In this document: positions 11,832 through 21,157 of the stretch, piece after piece
Layout of the letters: each line of letters opens with the position of its first letter
Position numbering within the stretch: position 1 is the stretch's first letter
Assembly: GCA_003202005.1 (NCBI GenBank)
Contig: QJJF01000002.1
Coordinates: forward strand, 62,001 to 126,000
Reading direction: 5' to 3'
Source of the DNA: Williamsia faeni
GTDB taxonomy: Bacteria > Actinomycetota > Actinomycetes > Mycobacteriales > Mycobacteriaceae
DNA length: 64,000 nucleotides
Made by a program: the position numbers and the translations under genes
Notes under the pieces: model-generated
What the model saw: only the letters and a program-made list of their open reading frames with translations
Told to the model about the DNA's origin: nothing
Databases searched by the model: none

Positions 11832-11953
11832 GCGCGGTCCGCGAGACCTTCGCGTACTGTTCTCCGACGCGCCGGGTGACCTCGGCGAGACGTGGGCACG
11901 GCTCGTCGGCTAAGTTTTGACACAAGAGTCGAGCGGTTCTGAAGGGCGGAACG

Positions 11954-12205
11954 ATGGAAGACCTGATTGTGGCGGTCGGCATGCCGGTCCTCATCCTCAC
12001 AATCATTGCTGTGGTGATGGTGATTTTGGCGTTGCTGTTCACCAGCGGTGTCAAGTACCCGAAAGTGAAGTTCTACACGATCGACCAGAAGTGGGAGCAC
12101 GGACCGTTGCTGCTCAGCGCAACCGAGGCCGCACCTGTGGCCCCGACGTATCACGGGCACGGCACGGACGATTTGATCGGAGGCTCGGCAAGTGGCAAGT
12201 GGTGA
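11954..12205 (+). CDS. Small single-pass membrane protein
   Basis: An 83-residue protein with one strongly hydrophobic N-terminal helix (about residues 5-30) and a hydrophilic C-terminal tail ending GGSASGKW. The ATG at 11954 follows GGGCGGA. The next gene starts inside its last codons, a 14-bp overlap, so the two are one translational unit. A small protein of this type sits beside Rv2468c in mycobacteria, as I recall. The function is unknown; anchoring or partnering the downstream DUF5130 protein is a reasonable guess from the coupling. Confidence 0.8.
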   Translation: MEDLIVAVGMPVLILTIIAVVMVILALLFTSGVKYPKVKFYTIDQKWEHGPLLLSATEAAPVAPTYHGHGTDDLIGGSASGKW

Positions 12206-12665
12206 TGTGGTCAAGTCGACCGTCGATCCGGAAACGCTCCCCATGGGTTCGGCGCTGACCGTCAGTGGCCGGATCTCGGCAGCTCGTTTCCCCACGGATG
12301 CGCCCACCACGCCGCCGTTCAAGACCGACGAACTGGTGGCCTTGGACGAGGCATTGGCCGACGCGACCGATGAGACGGAAATCCGTTTCTCGGTGTTCAT
12401 CGGCGACTTGGGCGACGATGCAATCGCCGGTGCCGCGGCAATACTGCGGAACGCGCCGGAACCCGAGCATGCCGCGCTGATCGCGGTGTCGCCGAACACC
12501 AAGGACGTTGTAGTCGTCTCCGGCAAAGAGGTTGCCGCACGTCTCAACGATCGGGTGGCACAGCTCGGAGTCACCGCAGCGATCGCCGGCATCCGTTCCG
12601 GTGACCTCGTCGACGGACTGATCTCCGCCATCCGGGTCATCGCTGCAGCGGTCACGGTTCGCTGA
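12192..12665 (+). CDS. DUF5130-family protein (Rv2468c-like)
   Basis: A 157-residue protein that starts at GTG 12192, 8 nt after a strong GGAGG at 12179-12183, and overlaps the end of the preceding small membrane protein. It contains IRFSVFIGDLGDDAI and LIAVSPNTKDVVVVSGKEVAARL, and a C-terminal hydrophobic helix (about 137-157). The middle resembles TPM-type domains in layout, but I cannot confirm that. The family is conserved in Mycobacteriales. The function is unknown; the coupling suggests action with the small membrane protein at the cell envelope. Confidence 0.82.
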   Translation: MASGDVVKSTVDPETLPMGSALTVSGRISAARFPTDAPTTPPFKTDELVALDEALADATDETEIRFSVFIGDLGDDAIAGAAAILRNAPEPEHAALIAVSPNTKDVVVVSGKEVAARLNDRVAQLGVTAAIAGIRSGDLVDGLISAIRVIAAAVTVR

Positions 12666-12694
12666 TCCACACCTGAACAAACACATCTGCTCAG

Positions 12695-12738
12695 ACACAA
12701 GGGGCGGGACAACCTTTCGGTTGTCCCGCCCCTTGTGT
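12695..12738. terminator. Bidirectional hairpin terminator
   Basis: A perfect 20-bp inverted repeat (12695-12714 pairs with 12719-12738) with a TTTC loop, rich in GC and flanked by A/T-rich bases. It lies between the convergent DUF5130 gene (ends 12665) and pepN (ends 12753), so it can stop transcription from both sides. Confidence 0.9.
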
Positions 12739-12752
12739 GTCTCCGTTTGCGT

Positions 12753-15320
12753 CTAGCTCTTGTCGAAGGTGCGGGCCCGCAGCGTTCGCGCGACGGTGTC
12801 GCGTCCCTCGGAGATCAGCCGGCGCAACGCCGGGGGATGATCGCCGGCCAGCAATTCATCTGCCAGTGCCAGTGCGTCCTGCGACACTGCCCAGCTCGGG
12901 TACAGCCCGACGACGACAGTCTGGGCAACCTCGCTCGAACGACGTTCCCAGACCAGCGGGGCCATCTCGAAGTACTTCGCCGTGTAGGGCGCCACGAGTT
13001 CACCCTGGCCCGGACGCGAGAAGCCGGCGATGATCGACCGCCCGAGCGTGTTCGACAGGGTGTCATCCTCGGTCACCTGCGCCCACGCCTTCGCCTTTGC
13101 CTCCGGCAGCGGACGGGAAGCCCGTGCCTTGGCGGCCTGCCGGCTGCCGGCCGAGGTGTTGTCGCGGGCCAGTTCGGCGTCGATCACCGGGCTGGTGGCC
13201 GGGCCGGTGTCGATGGCTCCCGCGGTGGCGAGGGCCTGCACGATCGTCCACCGCAGATCGGTATCGACCGTGAGTCCGGCCAGACCCGCCTCGGCCGGGT
13301 CGGAATCGAGCAGCGCGCGGGCCACATCGGTGTGCTCGGGGGCGAGCACCCCGGACAGCAGTGCGTTGACGAAGGCCAGCTGGTGATCCGAACCCGGCTC
13401 CGCCGCGCGGGCGAGTTCGAGCAGGCGGGCGCTGAACGTCGGCCAGCCGACCGAGGTCGCCCACTCGGGGTCGGCGTAGGCATCGATCGCGGTCTGGGCC
13501 TGCAGGAGAACCCGCTGCACCACACCGATCTCGGTTTCGGCGCCGATTCCGTGCTCCACGAGTGCGGCGAACTCACGAGCCCGCATCTCGGCCTGCCGGG
13601 TCATCTCCCAGGCGGCCGACCACACCAGGGTGCGGGGCATCGACTCGCTGATGTCGGCGAGGCGGCTCGTCGCCGTGGCCAGCGAATCGGGATCGAGCCG
13701 GACGGAGCAGTACGTCAGGTCGTCGTCGTTCAGGAGGATCAACTGTCCGCGGTTCACGCCGACGAGCTCGGCGACGGCGGTACGCCCACCGGCGACGTCG
13801 AGCTCAACCCGCTTGGTACGAACCAGCTTTCCGTCGACGTCGTCGTACACACCGACAGCGAGGCGGTGGGTCCGGGTTTCGCCCGCGCCGGGGGCCGCGC
13901 CGTCCTGGAGGATGTCGAAGCGGGTGAAGGCCCCGGACTCATCGACGTCGAAGTCGGGACTGATGACGTTGATACCGGTGGTCTTCAGCCACTGGGAACC
14001 CCAGTCGGACAGGTCGCGGCCTGACGCCTTCTCGAGTGCGCCGAGGAGATCGGCGAACGTGGCGTTCCCGAACTGGTGGGTCTGGAAGTAGTCGCGGAGT
14101 CCGGACAGGAACTCCTCGAGACCGACGTACGCGACCAGCTGCTTGAGCACCGAAGCGCCCTTGGCATAGGTGATTCCGTCGAAATTGACCTCGACCGCCG
14201 CGATGTCGGGGATGTCGGCGGCCACCGGGTGGGTGGACGGGAGTTGATCCTGCCGGTACGCCCAGGACTTCTCGACGTTGGCGAATGTGGTCCAGGCGTT
14301 CTTGTATTCGGTGGCCTCGGACTGGCAGAGGACCGAGGCAAATGTGGCGAAGGATTCGTTGAGCCACAGGTCATCCCACCACTGCATGGTGACGAGGTCG
14401 CCGAACCACATGTGCGCCATTTCGTGTAGCACGGTTTCGGCGCGGCGTTCGTACAGGTACTTGGTGACCTTGGAACGGAAGACGTAGTCCTCGAGGAACG
14501 TCACCGCGCCCGCGTTTTCCATGGCGCCGGCGTTGAACTCGGGAACAAAGAGCTGGTCATACTTACCGAAGGCGTAAGGGATCCCAAAGTTCTTGTGGTA
14601 GAACTCGAAACCCTGCTTGGTCTCGGTGAACAGCCGCTCGGAATCCATGAACTCGGCCAGCGACGAGCGACAGAAGATGCCGAGGTCGATGGTGCCGTGC
14701 TCGTCGGTGTAGCTGTCGGTCCACACCGAATACGGCCCCGCGATCAGGGCCACCAGATAGGTGCTCAGCAACGGGGTGGTGGCGAAAGTGTGTGTGCCGG
14801 GGCCGGTTTCGGTGCCGGCGCCGTTGGAGATGACCTTCCAGTCGGCCGGAGCGGTGACGGTGACGTCGAAGGTGGCCTTCATGTCCGGCTGATCAAAACA
14901 GGCGAACATCCGTTTGGCGTCGGCGGTTTCGAACTGCGAGTACAGGTAGACCGAGTCGTCGGTGGGGTCGACAAAACGATGCAGACCCTCGCCGGTATGG
15001 GAGTAGATGCAGTCGGCGACCACAACCAGGGTGTTGTCTGCGGCCAGGTCGGTCAGGGCCAGGCCGTCTTCTTCGGTGTAGGCGGAGATGTCCACCGGCG
15101 AACCGTTGAGGGTCGCGGTATGCACCGTTTGCGCGATCAGATCGACAAACGACGACGAACCGGAGGTGGCGGTGAAAGTGATGGTCACCGCCGACCGGAA
15201 TGTCTTCTCGCCGGGTTTGCCCGCACCGTCGGTGAGGTCGAGATCGATCGCATAGTTGGAGACCGAGATGTTCGCCGAGCGTTGGCCCGCCAGTTCACGG
15301 GTCAGGTTTGGTGCCGCCAC
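12753..15320 (-). CDS. pepN: Aminopeptidase N (M1 zinc metallopeptidase)
   Basis: The protein is 855 residues from the GTG at 15320, where the sequence reads [12 protein letters not shown] as in other actinobacterial PepN; the frame stays open further upstream but that part has no family character. The substrate-binding GAMENAG motif is near residue 263 and the zinc motif HEMAH, followed 18 residues later by NES, is near 298-322. It removes N-terminal residues from peptides in the cytoplasm and probably finishes degradation of Clp products. A strong bidirectional terminator follows it. The upstream gap of 172 bp is divergent with the DsbA-like gene. Confidence 0.94.
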   Translation of the reverse strand: MAAPNLTRELAGQRSANISVSNYAIDLDLTDGAGKPGEKTFRSAVTITFTATSGSSSFVDLIAQTVHTATLNGSPVDISAYTEEDGLALTDLAADNTLVVVADCIYSHTGEGLHRFVDPTDDSVYLYSQFETADAKRMFACFDQPDMKATFDVTVTAPADWKVISNGAGTETGPGTHTFATTPLLSTYLVALIAGPYSVWTDSYTDEHGTIDLGIFCRSSLAEFMDSERLFTETKQGFEFYHKNFGIPYAFGKYDQLFVPEFNAGAMENAGAVTFLEDYVFRSKVTKYLYERRAETVLHEMAHMWFGDLVTMQWWDDLWLNESFATFASVLCQSEATEYKNAWTTFANVEKSWAYRQDQLPSTHPVAADIPDIAAVEVNFDGITYAKGASVLKQLVAYVGLEEFLSGLRDYFQTHQFGNATFADLLGALEKASGRDLSDWGSQWLKTTGINVISPDFDVDESGAFTRFDILQDGAAPGAGETRTHRLAVGVYDDVDGKLVRTKRVELDVAGGRTAVAELVGVNRGQLILLNDDDLTYCSVRLDPDSLATATSRLADISESMPRTLVWSAAWEMTRQAEMRAREFAALVEHGIGAETEIGVVQRVLLQAQTAIDAYADPEWATSVGWPTFSARLLELARAAEPGSDHQLAFVNALLSGVLAPEHTDVARALLDSDPAEAGLAGLTVDTDLRWTIVQALATAGAIDTGPATSPVIDAELARDNTSAGSRQAAKARASRPLPEAKAKAWAQVTEDDTLSNTLGRSIIAGFSRPGQGELVAPYTAKYFEMAPLVWERRSSEVAQTVVVGLYPSWAVSQDALALADELLAGDHPPALRRLISEGRDTVARTLRARTFDKS

Positions 15321-15401
15321 GTTGCCTCGCTTCTCAGGGATTTTGCCGATTGCTACACAACTACCGTATGCGTGGCCTGCCGCGCCGGTTGAGTGCGGGA
15401 A

Positions 15402-15426
15402 GGAATGTGACCCGCCGCCCGTTGTT
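15402..15426 (+). promoter_or_regulatory. Possible SigH-type stress promoter
   Basis: GGAAT at 15402-15406 is followed by GTTGTT at 15421-15426, giving GGAAT-N17-GTT, close to the GGAAY/GTT pattern of the SigH/SigR family. It lies about 67 bp before the DsbA-like gene, whose M. tuberculosis orthologue is a known member of the SigH regulon. The match is short, so this is tentative. Confidence 0.4.
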
Positions 15427-15492
15427 GAACCATGCGATGGTTTCCACCGGCACCATTGCCCACGTTCTATTGCTGAAGGAGTTCTCCAACTC

Positions 15493-16104
15493 ATGACCGA
15501 CTCGCTTGATCGCGTTGACTTCTGGTTCGACCCCCTCTGCCCGTGGTGCTGGATCACCTCCCGCTGGATTCTGGAGGTCGAGAAGGTGCGCAGCATCGAG
15601 ACAAACTTCCACATCATGAGCCTGGCAGTGCTGAACGAGGGCAAGGACATCCCCGACGAATACCGGGAGAAACTGTCGCAGGCGTGGCGCCCGGTCCGCG
15701 TGATCGCTGCGGCGCAGGCCGAGCGCGGCGATGAGATCCTGTCACCGCTGTACACCGCCTTCGGAACGCTCATCCACAACAAGGGCATCGAGGACTTCGA
15801 CGAAGTCATTTCACAAGCGCTCGCCGACGTGGGGCTGCCCGCGGAGTTGGCGAAGGCCGCCGACGAAACCACCTTCGACGATGCGATCAGAAAGAGCCAT
15901 CACGCCGGTATGGACAAGGTCGGCGACGACGTCGGAACCCCGACGATCCACATCAACGACGTGGCCTTCTTCGGACCGGTCCTGTCGCGGATCCCGCGCG
16001 GCGAGGACGCCGGCAAGGTGTGGGACGGCGCGTTGGCGCTGTCGAGTTACCCGCACTTCTTCGAACTCAAGCGCTCCCGCAACGAGGGACCGGAGTTCGA
16101 CTGA
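15493..16104 (+). CDS. DsbA-family mycothiol-dependent disulfide reductase (Rv2466c-like)
   Basis: A 203-residue thioredoxin-fold protein with the CPWC active site near residues 16-19 (FDPLCPWCW), the helical insertion of DsbA proteins, and a cis-Pro region at VGTPTIHIN. There is no signal peptide, so it works in the cytoplasm. Orthologues in mycobacteria reduce oxidised proteins with mycothiol and are induced by thiol stress. The ATG at 15493 follows GAAGGAG. It is divergent from pepN and convergent with the M48 protease gene. Confidence 0.9.
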   Translation: MTDSLDRVDFWFDPLCPWCWITSRWILEVEKVRSIETNFHIMSLAVLNEGKDIPDEYREKLSQAWRPVRVIAAAQAERGDEILSPLYTAFGTLIHNKGIEDFDEVISQALADVGLPAELAKAADETTFDDAIRKSHHAGMDKVGDDVGTPTIHINDVAFFGPVLSRIPRGEDAGKVWDGALALSSYPHFFELKRSRNEGPEFD

Positions 16105-16130
16105 CCTGCTCAGTCCCCGCGTTTCGGCTG

Positions 16131-17186
16131 CTATGGGTGCCGGTCGGCCTGATTCTTCTTCAGGTCGACCGGCGGCGGTGAGGCCGCGGGCACAGACGGC
16201 GTCGCGGGAGGTGCCGGGGGAAAGTACGGCGGATATCCGCTGATCGGTCCACCGGCAACCATGGCCCCCGCCCAGGTCGGGGGCACAGGGGCTGGGGGCG
16301 GCAGCATTTGGATGTGGCCGCTGCCGATTCCCCGAACGATCCGGCGGGGTCGGAAGAACATCCGGCCCGCCCCGGAGCGGTCTCGGAGGGCCGCAGCTCG
16401 CCAGGTCAGCACCGGATGGGTCGACTGCAGATTGGTCAGCCAGGTGAAGAAGCCCTTCTCCAGGGTTGCCCGATCGGCGAACTCGTCGAAGCTCACCGAC
16501 GTCAGCATGTATTTGCCGGCAGCCAGTACCCCGATGGCGCCGGGCGACCCCGACGGCTGGTTGTAGTAGCCGTGATTGTCTGCGGTGTACTCCATCGACC
16601 GCGACAGGGCCTGGCCGAGCACGGGGATGTTCAGGCCGATCGTCGAACCGAGCTGTCGCCAATACGACACGTGCCCGGCCGCGATGTGACCGACCTCGTG
16701 GCCGATGATGAACCGCAACGCCTCAGGACTGCGGGCGTGCCCGCCGATCTCGAAAAGATCTGAATAAACGACAACAAACCGCCGGAATCCGTGGCCGGAG
16801 GCATAGGCGTTGATCCTGCCGTTGCCGAGGACGACGTAGGCGTCGGGGACGTGTTCGAGCCCGAATCTGCGTGCTGCCTCGACCACCATCTGATAGCCCT
16901 CTGGGAACTGGGTGGGGCTCATCTTCACTCCGTTGACGCGCGGCATCGCGTAAGTCAGGCCGCGGATCAGATACAGCAGCAGCGGTGCGATCAGGATGAG
17001 CACGAACCACGTGTTCAGAGAACCGGTCGCCACGAGGATCACACCCAGGACGTACCCGCCGATGCCGACGATCAGGACCAGGACCAGGATCGGAATCTCC
17101 CACGGATGCCGTCTCGGCCGTCCGGCATACGGGGCCGGGGGGAGCCAGTGCGACGCCGGTGGGAGTGTAGGCGTGTCGGGATTCAC
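16131..17186 (-). CDS. M48-family membrane zinc metalloprotease
   Basis: About 351 residues from the GTG at 17186. Two closely spaced transmembrane helices (about residues 30-80) precede a cytoplasmic or membrane-associated protease domain with HEVGH near residue 160 and the downstream SRSMEYTADNHGYY glutamate motif. The last 60 residues are Pro/Ala-rich and end in a basic tail. M48 proteases of this HtpX-like type act in membrane protein quality control; the substrate here is unknown. It is convergent with the DsbA-like gene (26 bp gap) and divergent from rpiB. It has no counterpart in the gene order I recall from M. tuberculosis. Confidence 0.87.
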   Translation of the reverse strand: MNPDTPTLPPASHWLPPAPYAGRPRRHPWEIPILVLVLIVGIGGYVLGVILVATGSLNTWFVLILIAPLLLYLIRGLTYAMPRVNGVKMSPTQFPEGYQMVVEAARRFGLEHVPDAYVVLGNGRINAYASGHGFRRFVVVYSDLFEIGGHARSPEALRFIIGHEVGHIAAGHVSYWRQLGSTIGLNIPVLGQALSRSMEYTADNHGYYNQPSGSPGAIGVLAAGKYMLTSVSFDEFADRATLEKGFFTWLTNLQSTHPVLTWRAAALRDRSGAGRMFFRPRRIVRGIGSGHIQMLPPPAPVPPTWAGAMVAGGPISGYPPYFPPAPPATPSVPAASPPPVDLKKNQADRHP

Positions 17187-17287
17187 TCTGCCGAGACTAG
17201 TGCCGGGCCTGCGCAAACACCCGACCTGTGAACTCCGATTCCCGATCGATGCCCGGGGCGCCGCCGCACTCTGTCAGACTGGTTGCC

Positions 17288-17761
17288 ATGCGCGTGTACT
17301 TAGGTGGCGACCATGCCGGATTCGAACTCAAAGCCCAGATTGCCGAACATTTGACCTCTGCGGGTCACGAGGTGATCGATTGTGGAGCGCACGAATACGA
17401 CGCGCTCGACGACTATCCGTCGTTCTGCGTCGACGCCGCGCTACGGACCGTCGCCGACGAAGGCAGTCTCGGGATTGTGCTCGGTGGCAGCGGAAACGGT
17501 GAGCAGATCGCCGCGAACAAGGTCCCCGGAGCCCGATGCGCACTGGCGTGGAGCGTCGAGACGGCGCAGCTGGCGCGCCAGCACAACAAGGCTCAGCTGA
17601 TCGGTATCGGTGGCCGCATGCACAGCCAGGCCGAGGCGCTCGCGATCGTCGACGCCTTCATCGGTACCGAGTGGTCGGGTGAAGAGCGTCACCAGCGTCG
17701 CATCGACATCCTCGCGCAGTATGAGCGCAGCGGCGTCCCGCCAGCGCTGCCTGCCGGCTGA
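17288..17761 (+). CDS. rpiB: Ribose-5-phosphate isomerase B
   Basis: A 157-residue RpiB/LacAB isomerase beginning MRVYLGGDHAGFELK, with the IVLGGSGNGEQIAANKV anion-hole loop and DYPSFC segment of the family. It interconverts ribose 5-phosphate and ribulose 5-phosphate in the pentose phosphate pathway. The Glu seen in the GSGNGEQ loop is the catalytic base described for mycobacterial RpiB. ATG 17288 is chosen because family homology starts exactly there. The next gene, nei2, begins 16 bp after the stop, suggesting an operon. Confidence 0.94.
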   Translation: MRVYLGGDHAGFELKAQIAEHLTSAGHEVIDCGAHEYDALDDYPSFCVDAALRTVADEGSLGIVLGGSGNGEQIAANKVPGARCALAWSVETAQLARQHNKAQLIGIGGRMHSQAEALAIVDAFIGTEWSGEERHQRRIDILAQYERSGVPPALPAG

Positions 17762-17777
17762 GACTTCGAAATCAGCT

Positions 17778-18575
17778 GTGCCGGAAGGGCATACGCTTCA
17801 CCGGTTGGCCCGGATCCATCATCGAAAGTTTGCCGGCCGGCAAGTCGCGGTCAGTAGTCCGCAGGGACGTTTTTCCTCGGGGGCCGGGCGGGTCGACGGA
17901 CAGACGTTCGTCCGGGCCGAGGCCTGGGGCAAGCATCTGATCCATCGCTACGGCAATGGTGAGATCGTGCATGTGCACCTCGGTCTCTACGGGGCATTCA
18001 GCGAAGGCGAAGCGCCGCTTCCCGAACCGGTCGGTCAGGTGCGGATGCGGATGGAGTCGCAGGTCTACGGCACCGATCTGCGGGGACCGACCGCCTGCGA
18101 GCTGTACACCCCGGACGATCTGACGGCACTGACCGCGCGACTCGGCCCGGATCCGCTGCGCAAGGACTCCGATCCTGACCTGGCCTGGGCGGCGATCACG
18201 CGGTCCCGCAAGGCAATCGGGGCGCTTCTGATGGACCAGAAGGTGCTCTGCGGCGTGGGTAATGTCTACCGCGCCGAGGTCCTCTTTCGGGCGGCGATCA
18301 ACCCGCATCGTCCCGGCACCGGGATCGTCCGCCCGGAATGGGACGCATTGTGGGCGGATCTGGTCGCCTTGATGGCGATCGGTGTGCGGCGCGGCAAGAT
18401 GCACGTGGTCCGGCCCGATGACGATCACGGGGCTCCGGCGTACGGCCCGGGCCGGCCGCGGACCTACGTCTACCGGCGAACCGGTGAACCCTGCCGGATC
18501 TGCGGGACGCCGATCCTGATGGGAGAGATGGTGGCGCGCAAGGTGTATTGGTGTCCGGTCTGCCAAGCCGACTGA
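17778..18575 (+). CDS. nei2: Fpg/Nei-family DNA glycosylase/AP lyase (endonuclease VIII type)
   Basis: The protein is 265 residues from GTG 17778. After start-Met removal the N-terminus is PEGHT, the Pro/Glu catalytic pair of Nei enzymes; a helix-two-turn-helix (LMDQKVLCGVGNVYRAE) and a C-terminal zinc finger (CRICG...CPVCQ) follow. It removes oxidised bases and cuts the abasic site. The in-frame upstream extension overlaps rpiB and is not real. The rpiB-nei2 order matches Rv2465c-Rv2464c, from memory. A second family member, mutM, lies at 55022. Confidence 0.92.
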   Translation: MPEGHTLHRLARIHHRKFAGRQVAVSSPQGRFSSGAGRVDGQTFVRAEAWGKHLIHRYGNGEIVHVHLGLYGAFSEGEAPLPEPVGQVRMRMESQVYGTDLRGPTACELYTPDDLTALTARLGPDPLRKDSDPDLAWAAITRSRKAIGALLMDQKVLCGVGNVYRAEVLFRAAINPHRPGTGIVRPEWDALWADLVALMAIGVRRGKMHVVRPDDDHGAPAYGPGRPRTYVYRRTGEPCRICGTPILMGEMVARKVYWCPVCQAD

Positions 18576-18626
18576 TGTGGGTGGTCGCCTCAGCAGGCGC
18601 TCAGGTTTGATCGGCATCATGGTCGT

Positions 18627-19481
18627 ATGGCAGTCGTGACGGTGCTCGTGGTCGGAGGAACCGGAGAATCCTATGCAGGTGACACCCGTCAACGGGTCGG
18701 CGGCCTGCTCGCCGAGGTGACCGGCCGACTCGACGAACGGTTCGACTGTCAATGGGTGGGGTACCCGGCCAGCTATGGCCCGGTCCCCGATCTGGCCGGT
18801 ATGAGCTATCTCGACAGCGTGCGCGCGGGCGTGGCCAACCTGCAGGACCGCCTGAATGCGACGCCCGGGCCGGTGATGTTGATCGGGTACTCCCAGGGTG
18901 CAGTGGTGATCCGAAACCTGTTGGCGGATCGGAAGAGTTCGCGGGCAGTCGTCGCGGTCGGGTTTGTGGCCGATCCACACCAGCCGCCGGGGGTCGTTGC
19001 AGGTTGTGACGGGTTCGGTCTGGCCGGTGAAGGCCCGGCGATACCCACTGATGTCCCGGTGATGTGGATCGCCGACCCCGCCGATGTCATCTGCAATGCA
19101 AGCCGGGATTCACTGCTGCGAGATTTTGCCGACCTCACTGCCGCGATGTCCATCCGGGATGTGCGTGGCTGGTTCTGCAACCTCTGGCAGGTGCTCAGGG
19201 GCAATGACTTTCAGAACGCGACTCGCACATCGATCAGTCCACGCCAATGGCGTCAGGACGTGCGGCGTCTGCGGATCGTGATGGCCGAGATCGCCGGATA
19301 CCTGCCCCGAAAGTTGATGTGGCGCGGTCTGCAGATCGTGAACCGCAGCGGAGGGCGGCATACCGCGTATGACGCAGAGCCACTGGCGGGTGGGACTTTG
19401 TCAGGCTGTGAGGTCCTGGCGCAGTGGTTGCAGGTGCAGGTGACGTTCCTCCCGTTCGGCATCGATCGTCGTGCGGCCTAG
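18627..19481 (+). CDS. Cutinase/LysB-like alpha/beta hydrolase
   Basis: A 284-residue alpha/beta hydrolase without a signal peptide. It opens VTVLVVGGTGES, has a glycine-rich oxyanion region, then the nucleophile elbow GYSQG with Ser near residue 89, an Asp candidate in IADPADV (150 or 153), and a late His in RHTAYD (about 245), a plausible triad. The layout and the GYSQGAVV motif resemble phage LysB mycolyl-arabinogalactan esterases and the PE-PPE/cutinase hydrolases. The substrate is probably an envelope lipid or ester; this is inference. No phage genes are adjacent. A 51-bp gap follows nei2. Confidence 0.72.
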   Translation: MAVVTVLVVGGTGESYAGDTRQRVGGLLAEVTGRLDERFDCQWVGYPASYGPVPDLAGMSYLDSVRAGVANLQDRLNATPGPVMLIGYSQGAVVIRNLLADRKSSRAVVAVGFVADPHQPPGVVAGCDGFGLAGEGPAIPTDVPVMWIADPADVICNASRDSLLRDFADLTAAMSIRDVRGWFCNLWQVLRGNDFQNATRTSISPRQWRQDVRRLRIVMAEIAGYLPRKLMWRGLQIVNRSGGRHTAYDAEPLAGGTLSGCEVLAQWLQVQVTFLPFGIDRRAA

Positions 19482-19494
19482 TTGTTGTGACCTC

Positions 19495-19525
19495 GGCACC
19501 TGCCTTTCGCCGGCTGCCAGGTGCC
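19495..19525 (+). terminator. Possible weak terminator hairpin
   Basis: GGCACCTG at 19495-19502 pairs with CAGGTGCC at 19518-19525, a perfect 8-bp stem with a 15-nt loop, just after the hydrolase stop at 19481. There is no T-run, so termination is uncertain. Confidence 0.4.
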
Positions 19526-19623
19526 AAACTGCCCGGTGGTAACAATTCACGCGTCTGAAATGTGAGACACCCTTAGTTGGGCGACACTGAATCCCAGAAC
19601 TAACAACGCTGGGAGAAATCGAC

Positions 19624-21060
19624 GTGGATCATTACGACCTGGTTGTCATCGGATCCGGCCCGGCAGGGCAGAAGGCGGCCATCGCGGCCGCGAAGCTCGG
19701 CAAGAAGGCAGCGGTCGTCGAACGCCGGAACATGGTCGGTGGGGTCTGTATCAACACCGGTACGATCCCGTCGAAGACGCTGCGCGAGGCAGTCCTGTAT
19801 CTGACCGGACTGAATCAGCGGGAGCTGTACGGGCAGTCCTACCGGCTCAAGACCGATATCACCGTCGCTGATCTGTCGTCTCGTACGGCGCACGTGGTGA
19901 GTAAAGAGATCGACGTCATCCAGAATCAGTTGTCCCGCAACCGGGTTACGCTCCTGATCGGCAGCGGCAAGTTTGTCGGACCCAACGAGCTCACCGTCGA
20001 ATCCGAGGGCGGCGACCACAAGAACATCACCTTCGATCATGCGGTTATCGCGGTCGGCACCCGTCCGGCGCGGCCGGCCAGCGTCGAGTTCGACGGCGCG
20101 ACGATCGTCGATTCCGATCAGATCCTCGGAATGGACCGGGTGTCGCAGTCCATGGTGGTGGTCGGTGCCGGTGTCATCGGCATCGAGTACGCCTCGATGT
20201 TCGCGGCGTTGGGAACCAAGGTCACCGTCGTCGAGCAGCGCGAGAGCATGCTCGACTTCGTCGACCGCGAAATAGTCGAGGCACTGCAGTACCAGCTGCG
20301 CGATCGAGGCGTCACCTTCCGGTTCGGCGAATCGGTGAAATTGGTCGAGAAGCATCAGGCGGGAACTGTCACGGTGCTGGAGTCGGGGAAGAAGATCCCT
20401 GCCGACACCGTGTTGTATTCAGCCGGCCGTCAAGGTGTCACCGAGGAACTCGGTGTTGCCGCAGCCGGTTTGGAGGGCGACAATCGCGGCCGCCTCAAGG
20501 TTGACGAATGCTTCCGCACGGCGGTGCCGCACATCTATGCGGTGGGCGACGTCATCGGATTCCCGGCGCTCGCGGCCACCGCCATGGAGCAGGGACGACG
20601 GGCCGCCTACGACGCCTTCGGTGAACCGGTCGGCGTCGCGGACTCGTCCAAACATCCGATCGGCATCTATTCGATCCCGGAGATCAGCTTTGTCGGCAAG
20701 ACCGAGGAACAGCTGACTGCGGACAACGTGCCCTTCGAAGTCGGTGTTGCCCGTTACCGGGAGCTCGCTCGCGGCACGATCATGGGTGACGCATACGGCA
20801 TGCTCAAACTGCTGGTCCACGCACAGGACCGCAGCATCCTGGGCGTGCATGTCTTTGGTTCCAACGCCGCGGAATTGGTGCACATCGGGCAGACCGTGAT
20901 GGGTTGCGGGGGAACCGTCGACTATCTGGTCGATGCGGTGTTCAACTACCCGACACTCGCCGAGGGCTACAAGGTGGCCGCCCTGGACGCGGTGAACAAG
21001 ATGCGGGCCATCGCGCGGGTCACCGGCGTCGGCAACGGGCATGATCTCGGCGCGGAATAG
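19624..21060 (+). CDS. sthA: Si-specific NAD(P)+ transhydrogenase (soluble pyridine nucleotide transhydrogenase)
   Basis: A 478-residue flavoprotein of the pyridine nucleotide-disulfide oxidoreductase fold. FAD binding is at [12 protein letters not shown] near residue 10, the NAD(P) domain at [14 protein letters not shown] near 177, and the C-terminal dimerisation domain follows. The active-site region reads [16 protein letters not shown]: only the first redox cysteine is present and the second is replaced, as expected for SthA rather than lipoamide dehydrogenase. It balances NADPH and NADH. The start is GTG 19624 with GGGAGAAA upstream. A strong terminator follows at 21102-21144. Confidence 0.93.
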   Translation: MDHYDLVVIGSGPAGQKAAIAAAKLGKKAAVVERRNMVGGVCINTGTIPSKTLREAVLYLTGLNQRELYGQSYRLKTDITVADLSSRTAHVVSKEIDVIQNQLSRNRVTLLIGSGKFVGPNELTVESEGGDHKNITFDHAVIAVGTRPARPASVEFDGATIVDSDQILGMDRVSQSMVVVGAGVIGIEYASMFAALGTKVTVVEQRESMLDFVDREIVEALQYQLRDRGVTFRFGESVKLVEKHQAGTVTVLESGKKIPADTVLYSAGRQGVTEELGVAAAGLEGDNRGRLKVDECFRTAVPHIYAVGDVIGFPALAATAMEQGRRAAYDAFGEPVGVADSSKHPIGIYSIPEISFVGKTEEQLTADNVPFEVGVARYRELARGTIMGDAYGMLKLLVHAQDRSILGVHVFGSNAAELVHIGQTVMGCGGTVDYLVDAVFNYPTLAEGYKVAALDAVNKMRAIARVTGVGNGHDLGAE

Positions 21061-21101
21061 GCGCGTCACCACACAGGCACCGGGCGAAGTAACACGCGAT
21101 A

Positions 21102-21144
21102 CGAAAACCCGGCGCCGAGAGATGCTCTCGGCGCCGGGTTTTCG
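21102..21144. terminator. Bidirectional hairpin terminator
   Basis: A perfect 20-bp inverted repeat (21102-21121 with 21125-21144) with an ATG loop. The stem ends in AAAA/TTTT on the two strands, so it suits both directions. It separates sthA from the convergent L,D-transpeptidase gene. Confidence 0.9.
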
Positions 21145-21157
21145 GATGCTCTCGGGT

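Noticed and set aside
12735-14024. A 429-codon plus-strand frame opposite pepN
   Set aside because: PepN motifs are intact on the minus strand and a strong terminator lies just upstream; the frame looks like a shadow.
18627-19481. A prophage remnant around the LysB-like hydrolase
   Set aside because: No integrase, structural, holin or replication genes are adjacent; neighbours are nei2 and sthA with normal codon use.
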